The notes beneath the pieces were generated by a model. The model was not told where the DNA came from and did no database searches. It worked only from the letters and a program-made list of their open reading frames with translations. Source: Psychromicrobium silvestre (lineage in GTDB: Bacteria; Actinomycetota; Actinomycetes; Actinomycetales; Micrococcaceae). From it: a stretch of DNA of 64,000 nt. Location of the stretch: the NCBI RefSeq assembly GCF_013408295.1, contig NZ_JACBYQ010000001.1, positions 806,001 through 870,000 of the forward strand. The letters are read 5' to 3'. The translations under genes and the position numbers were made by a program. The first letter of the stretch is position 1, and every line of letters begins with the position of its first letter. Shown one piece after another: positions 60,021 to 64,000 of this stretch.

Positions 60021-60989
60021 TTATTGCCCCGTCGGAACCGGGCTGGAGCTGGTCACCGGGGTGGAGCTGGGCGCAGGAACATTGCGGAAGGTACCCGGGT
60101 AATTCCCCAGGATGGTCCAACGGTTCAGCGGCCAGGCGATCACCGTCGCGGTGCCTTCAACATCGTTTTGGTCAACAAAGCCTTGGCTTGGCAACTGCTG
60201 ATGCCAGCGAGAATCAGCGGAATTGTTCCGGTTATCACCCATCACCCAGAGTTTTCCGGCCGGAACCGTGACATCAAAGATCGCATTGGGTCCAAGCGCG
60301 TTATTGGAACCCGGGAACAAATATGGCTCGTCCAAGGGCTGGCCATTGACCGTGATCCGGCCCTGGGCGTCGCAGCAGATCACGTGATCCCCGGCTAAGC
60401 CGATCACTCTTTTCACCAGGTGCTGCTGTGATTCATCCGGCATTAGACCGATAAAGACCAGCGCTTCCTTGAACCAGTTACCGCTTTGCTGCGGAGTCTG
60501 CGTTTGTTCGGCAGCAAGCCAGCCCTGGGTGTCCTTGAACACCACTACATCGCCGCGTTGCAGCGCGAAGGGCCGGGGCACCAGTTCATTGATGAAGATC
60601 CGGTCATCGATCTGAAGCGTGTTCTCCATAGATCCGGAGGGGATCACAAAAGCCCGGAAAAGGAAGGTCTTGAGCAGGAAGGAAAGCACCAGGGCAATCG
60701 CCACTACGATGACGATTTCCTTGAGCCAGGACAGCGGTCCGCTGGACTTCCTAGCTTTTTTGGCTACCGTCTTCACCGCTAGAGCCTCTTTCTCCGCAGC
60801 AGCGGGATCCTCAACCTTTGCCGCAGCGGGGCTAACGGCATCCTCAGAGCCGGCATCCTCAGAATTGGCAGCACTCTGCTCAAGATCGGCAGCTGCGGTG
60901 ACCGAAGCAACCTCCGGCTCGGCACGCCGTCGCCCGGTCCGCCGATCTGCTGCTGATTCTTCAGCCGGTTCCGGCGTCGGGTGCGACAT
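60021..60989 (-). CDS. lepB: Signal peptidase I (long form)
   Basis: A 322-residue membrane protease. A 95-residue acidic Ala/Glu-rich cytosolic region precedes one membrane helix (IVIVVAIALVLSFLLKTFLF). Catalytic Ser in VIPSGSMENTLQI, Lys in HLVKRVIGLAGD, and the C-terminal box MGDNRNNSADSR. Cleaves Sec/Tat signal peptides outside the membrane. Adjacent to a second lepB copy. Confidence 0.95.
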   Translation of the reverse strand: MSHPTPEPAEESAADRRTGRRRAEPEVASVTAAADLEQSAANSEDAGSEDAVSPAAAKVEDPAAAEKEALAVKTVAKKARKSSGPLSWLKEIVIVVAIALVLSFLLKTFLFRAFVIPSGSMENTLQIDDRIFINELVPRPFALQRGDVVVFKDTQGWLAAEQTQTPQQSGNWFKEALVFIGLMPDESQQHLVKRVIGLAGDHVICCDAQGRITVNGQPLDEPYLFPGSNNALGPNAIFDVTVPAGKLWVMGDNRNNSADSRWHQQLPSQGFVDQNDVEGTATVIAWPLNRWTILGNYPGTFRNVPAPSSTPVTSSSPVPTGQ

Positions 60990-61669
60990 TACTGTGCGCC
61001 TTTCTGTGCATCAGGACCAATCATGATCCGTGGTACGGTTCCGGCCTTGTCTAAAGGCCAGAGAATCTGGATAGGACGACCGATGACCTTGTTGACGGAG
61101 ATGAGTCCCCCACCGGGAGCGCCTAGGAGAGATCGTGAGTCAGCTGATATCGAGCGGTGATCCCCCATCAGCCACAACTTACCCTCTGGCACCACCACAT
61201 CAAAGGACATGGCGCTCGGTGCGTCGCCTGAGAAGAGGTAAGGCTCATCAAGTGGCTGACCATTGACGGTGAGCTTACCGTCAGCGGAACAGCACTTCAC
61301 CTCGTCGCCTGCTACACCGATGACTCGCTTAACGTAGACGGTATCGCTTCCGGCCACACCGAGAAACTGGCCCACTCCGGAGAGTGCATCTAGCAGTGGC
61401 CCGCGGCCCGAATTGAGCGGATCGAAGGATCCCCGCCCATCGAAAACCACCACGTCACCGCGGTGTATTGAGCCAAAACTGTAATCGGTACGGGAAACGG
61501 CAACCCTGTCTCCGGTAACAAAAAGCGGGTCCATCGAATCTGAGGGGATGTAGTAGACCTCGACCCAAAAGGCTCGGATCAAGGAACTCACCAGCACCAC
61601 CAAGACGATGGTCAATACGACGAAACGCCAGCCCAGTTTCCTGGACTGACGTTTCGCTGAAAAGTTCAA
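60989..61669 (-). CDS. lepB: Signal peptidase I (short form)
   Basis: A 226-residue paralogue of the neighbouring gene. One N-terminal membrane helix (VVLTIVLVVLVSSLIRAFW), Ser in YIPSDSMDPLFV, Lys in YVKRVIGVAGDEVKC, and MGDHRSISADSR (His in place of the usual Asn). Its stop touches the long-form start. Two tandem copies are common in Actinobacteria. Confidence 0.94.
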   Translation of the reverse strand: MNFSAKRQSRKLGWRFVVLTIVLVVLVSSLIRAFWVEVYYIPSDSMDPLFVTGDRVAVSRTDYSFGSIHRGDVVVFDGRGSFDPLNSGRGPLLDALSGVGQFLGVAGSDTVYVKRVIGVAGDEVKCCSADGKLTVNGQPLDEPYLFSGDAPSAMSFDVVVPEGKLWLMGDHRSISADSRSLLGAPGGGLISVNKVIGRPIQILWPLDKAGTVPRIMIGPDAQKGAQ

Positions 61670-61689
61670 GCTAGATCCTTCGCAGCAAT

Positions 61690-62049
61690 CTACTTGGCAA
61701 CGATGGCGTCGCGCTTTTCTTTGATCTTGGCAGCCTTACCGCGCAGATCACGCATGTAGTACAGCTTGGCCCGACGAACGTCGCCACGGGTGACGACCTC
61801 GATCTTTTCGATGATCGGGGAATGTACCGGGAAGGTACGCTCCACGCCGACGCCGAAGGAGACCTTGCGGACGGTGAAGGTCTCGCGCACGCCGTTGCCC
61901 TGGCGACCCAGGACGAAGCCCTGGAAAACCTGAACACGAGAGCGGTTGCCTTCGATGATGTTCACGTGAACTTTGAGGGTGTCACCGGCGCGGAAGTCGG
62001 GGACATCATTGCGCAGGCTGGCTGCGTCGAGGTTATCAAGGATGTGCAT
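61690..62049 (-). CDS. rplS: 50S ribosomal protein L19
   Basis: A 119-residue large-subunit protein at the 30S-50S interface. [29 protein letters not shown] at the start, [21 protein letters not shown] and [37 protein letters not shown]. The start is ATG 62049 (CAGGAG seven bases upstream), not the earlier in-frame codon at 62073. Confidence 0.97.
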   Translation of the reverse strand: MHILDNLDAASLRNDVPDFRAGDTLKVHVNIIEGNRSRVQVFQGFVLGRQGNGVRETFTVRKVSFGVGVERTFPVHSPIIEKIEVVTRGDVRRAKLYYMRDLRGKAAKIKEKRDAIVAK

Positions 62050-62147
62050 AGTGCAACTCCTGGTGAACGCCATCGGTCATTCACTTTAATCGCGACCGCC
62101 GAAGCTCACTCCGGTCCGGAGCGGCGACGACTGTCGAAGTGTTATTT

Positions 62148-62176
62148 CCGGCCCTGATGCAGGATTGCTGGGCCGG
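62148..62176 (-). terminator. Hairpin between trmD and rplS (leader or attenuator)
   Basis: CCGGCCC (62148-62154) and GGGCCGG (62170-62176) form a 7-bp stem with a 15-base loop, about 100 bases before rplS in the same transcription direction as trmD. It could uncouple rplS from rimM-trmD or be part of an L19 leader. No long T-run. Confidence 0.4.
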
Positions 62177-62275
62177 TGTGATTGTCCGATGAACCTACTC
62201 CCCCGATGGCAGGAAAGGCTCAACAAGCACAGCTACCCATTCTGCCACAATCTCCGGTAGCCGCACTAATCAGAG

Positions 62276-63073
62276 TTATTCTGCGAGAACCTGACTGAGT
62301 TCACCGTCGACGACGGCGTACCCCAGTTCCGCGAGTAACCCCAGATCCGCTTTATTCAGCTCCGCGACACTGAGCTGGGCAATCAAGTCCGGGCGCCGCA
62401 CCGCCGTCCTCCGTAATTGCTCATCGCGCCGGAACCGGGCAATCTTGGCGTGATTGCCGCTCAGCAATACCTCGGGAACCTGGTTGTCCCGCCAATCAGA
62501 AGGTTTGGTGTACACCGGGTATTCCAGCAGTCCGTCCTGGTGAGATTCCTCAATAAGGGACTCGGGGTTACCCACCACCCCCGGCAGCAGCCGAGCCACC
62601 GCCTCGACCATGGCCAGCACCGCCACCTCACCACCGTTGAGCACATAGTCACCTAGGCTCATCGGACGCACCCGGTAGTTCTGCGCCGCCCATTCCAGGA
62701 CTCGCTCATCGATGCCCTCATAGCGTCCGCAGGCGAACACCAGATGTTCTTCGGCTGCGAGTTCCTCGGCGATCGCCTGGGTGAAGACCTCTCCCGCGGG
62801 TGAAGGAACCACCAGTACCGGCTGCCCGGCCTCAAGTGTCTCGGTGCCGGGCTTCAAGGATTCCAGCGCCTGCGCCCAAGGCTCCGGCTTCATCACCATC
62901 CCGGCGCCGCCGCCGTAGGGGGTATCGTCCACGGTTCGATGCCGGTCATGGGTGAAATCACGCAGATCATGCACCGTGAGTTGCACTAAGCCATCCTGCC
63001 GAGCCTTACCGATCAGACTTAACTCAAGGGGAGCCAGATACTCGGGAAAGATGCTGATCACATCGAAACGCAT
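62276..63073 (-). CDS. trmD: tRNA (guanine37-N1)-methyltransferase
   Basis: A 265-residue SPOUT enzyme using AdoMet to make m1G37 and prevent frameshifting. [16 protein letters not shown] start, [27 protein letters not shown] and the trefoil-knot [28 protein letters not shown] are present. ATG 63073 is the family start and follows the rimM stop by one base. Confidence 0.97.
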   Translation of the reverse strand: MRFDVISIFPEYLAPLELSLIGKARQDGLVQLTVHDLRDFTHDRHRTVDDTPYGGGAGMVMKPEPWAQALESLKPGTETLEAGQPVLVVPSPAGEVFTQAIAEELAAEEHLVFACGRYEGIDERVLEWAAQNYRVRPMSLGDYVLNGGEVAVLAMVEAVARLLPGVVGNPESLIEESHQDGLLEYPVYTKPSDWRDNQVPEVLLSGNHAKIARFRRDEQLRRTAVRRPDLIAQLSVAELNKADLGLLAELGYAVVDGELSQVLAE

Positions 63074-63074
63074 C

Positions 63075-63608
63075 TCAGCCTTCAGTCCCCTCGGCGTTCT
63101 CACTATTGAGTTCGAAGAGTCCGTCTGGTGGCGTGATCCGAATAAAACCCGCTTCGACATTTACCTCGGGCACGATCTGCTCTACAAAGGGAATCAGCAC
63201 TTCGCTGCCGTCGAGGGCGGTAATTTCCAGCAGATCCTGCGCGGGCATGATGTTCAGTGCGCTCACCTCGCCAACCTTTTCGGAGCCAATTCGCACCTCC
63301 AGGCCGATCAACTCGTGTTCGTACCAAGCATCGCCCTCGACTTCCTCGCTCCCGGTTTCATCGAGATCGAAGGTTAGCCGGGTTCCGCGGAGTTCCTCCG
63401 CCCGGTTGCGATCCGGGACTTCCTCGAAGCCGAGCAAGAGAATGTCCTTGTTCCAGCGTGCGCTGGCGACGGTGAGCACCTCACCTTTTTCGGTGTTGAA
63501 CACCTCACCGGGAGCGAACCTTTCCTCGGGAACGTCCGTGAACACCTGCACGGTCACTTCACCGCGAATCCCATGCGGCTTGCCTATCCGGGCTACCTGC
63601 ACCTGCAT
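63075..63608 (-). CDS. rimM: Ribosome maturation factor RimM
   Basis: A 177-residue 16S rRNA processing factor acting on the 30S head. [25 protein letters not shown] at the N-terminus and a PRC-barrel C-terminal domain ([52 protein letters not shown]). The C-terminal tail is Glu/Asn-rich. Operon rpsP-khpA-rimM-trmD. Confidence 0.95.
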   Translation of the reverse strand: MQVQVARIGKPHGIRGEVTVQVFTDVPEERFAPGEVFNTEKGEVLTVASARWNKDILLLGFEEVPDRNRAEELRGTRLTFDLDETGSEEVEGDAWYEHELIGLEVRIGSEKVGEVSALNIMPAQDLLEITALDGSEVLIPFVEQIVPEVNVEAGFIRITPPDGLFELNSENAEGTEG

Positions 63609-63709
63609 GTTTCTCCTGGGGTTTCAGTTACTGGGTTTCATTGTAAAAGTCTGTTAAAAGAAAGGGCTCCGGCACGAATGCCGGAGCCACAATCTTAGCG
63701 TGTATGTTT

Positions 63710-63952
63710 CTAGCGACGCCGGTCGGTGTCAACCACGTCGACCCGTACCTGATCGCCGCCCGCCAAGGCTCCCACCACGGTGCGCAGGGCGCGAGCGGTA
63801 CGTCCTTGACGTCCGATCACCCGGCCCAGATCTTCCGGATGAACCCTGACTTCCAGGGTTTCACCGCGGCGGTTATTCCGCAGTTCAACCTGGACATCAT
63901 CTGGGCTGTCCACGATTCCGCGAACCAGGTGCTCCAGAGCCTCGGCTAGCAA
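63710..63952 (-). CDS. khpA: KH-domain RNA-binding protein KhpA
   Basis: 80 residues, a single type II KH domain with the GxxG loop in LGRVIGRQGRTARALRTVVGAL. KhpA pairs with KhpB as a small RNA-binding complex in many Gram-positives. TTG start one to two bases after the rpsP stop, as usual for the rpsP-khpA pair. Confidence 0.93.
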   Translation of the reverse strand: MLAEALEHLVRGIVDSPDDVQVELRNNRRGETLEVRVHPEDLGRVIGRQGRTARALRTVVGALAGGDQVRVDVVDTDRRR

Positions 63953-63953
63953 C

Positions 63954-64000
63954 TTACTCAGCCTCGGTGGTCTCTGCCGGAGCCTCGGTGGTCTCCTCGG
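63954..64000 (-). CDS. rpsP: 30S ribosomal protein S16, C-terminal end
   Basis: Only the last 15 codons are in the window. They read EETTEAPAETTEAE then stop, the acidic Ala/Glu/Thr-rich tail of actinobacterial S16. The assignment rests on this tail and on the conserved rpsP-khpA-rimM-trmD order. Confidence 0.75.
   Translation of the reverse strand, partial: EETTEAPAETTEAE

Noticed and set aside
1-64000. CRISPR array
   Set aside because: No regularly spaced repeats of 24-40 bases with unique spacers; the only tandem arrays are the 14-bp VNTR and short slippage repeats.
1-64000. Transposase, integrase or prophage genes
   Set aside because: None found; the only tyrosine recombinase is the chromosomal XerC in its normal context.

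Overview
The window reads as ordinary chromosome from a moderately GC-rich actinobacterium. Gene content and order point to the Micrococcaceae (Arthrobacter / Renibacterium / Psychromicrobium type): aceE followed by a FasR-like regulator and fabD-fabH-acpP-fabF, DUF3052 and DUF3145 proteins, xerC-dprA-comM-yraN, DUF2469-rnhB-lepB-lepB-rplS-trmD-rimM-khpA-rpsP, an actinobacterial RNase P RNA and a GapB-type long GAPDH. The family placement is inference from gene content; no rRNA is present.

Layout. 1-5.2 kb: end of a TesB thioesterase gene, ettA, a DUF6993-type lipoprotein, an MFS exporter and a paralogous SSB. 5.2-9.4 kb: a TetR/oxidoreductase pair with twin operators, a structured non-coding stretch, tRNA-Arg, map and an AlkD-like glycosylase. 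9.4-20 kb: two membrane glycosyltransferases (GT87-like and MptB-like), orn, tRNA-His, an acyl-CoA dehydrogenase, def, an acyltransferase-fold protein, a secreted HNH nuclease, DUF805, and xylA opposite a ROK regulator. 20-28 kb: tautomerase/TetR, a TmrB-like ATPase, a quinone oxidoreductase, rnpB, a 58-residue small gene, a GAF protein, gapB, yaaA. 28-33 kb: Nif3, msrA, cysK-cysE, 6-phosphogluconate dehydrogenase. 33-37.6 kb: an accessory stretch of small membrane and hypothetical proteins ending at tRNA-Val, with two tandem hairpin RNAs at its left edge. 37.6-47.8 kb: Sir2, peroxiredoxin, DUF3052, aceE, fasR and the type II fatty-acid synthesis operon. 48-53 kb: DUF3145, xerC, a 14-bp tandem repeat, dprA, comM, yraN. 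53-58.9 kb: an exopolysaccharide cluster (two GT4 enzymes, flippase, polymerase-like protein, chain-length regulator) sitting inside an otherwise conserved housekeeping order. 59-64 kb: the rnhB-lepB-rplS-trmD-rimM-khpA-rpsP block.

Most notable signals. (1) An identical two-part element, ATGTGAGGAAA-N17-TTGGGGAGGA on the + strand, lies upstream of both the paralogous ssb (5192-5229) and the yraN-comM-dprA operon (52880-52917). SSB, DprA and ComM are DNA-transformation proteins in other bacteria, so this is a candidate promoter or operator for a natural-competence regulon. (2) Two tandem short RNAs (about 33366-33420 and 33561-33610) each consist of a promoter, a long hairpin and a U-tract. 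They share the same 11-nt loop ATCCCCCAATA, while much of each stem differs in sequence and remains paired. They resemble the C-rich-loop idea of actinobacterial 6C RNA but have a different layout. (3) Secondary signals are the structured/pseudoknot-capable element at 7060-7191, an acyl-CoA dehydrogenase lacking Glu at both known catalytic positions, and the 14-bp VNTR at the 3' end of dprA.
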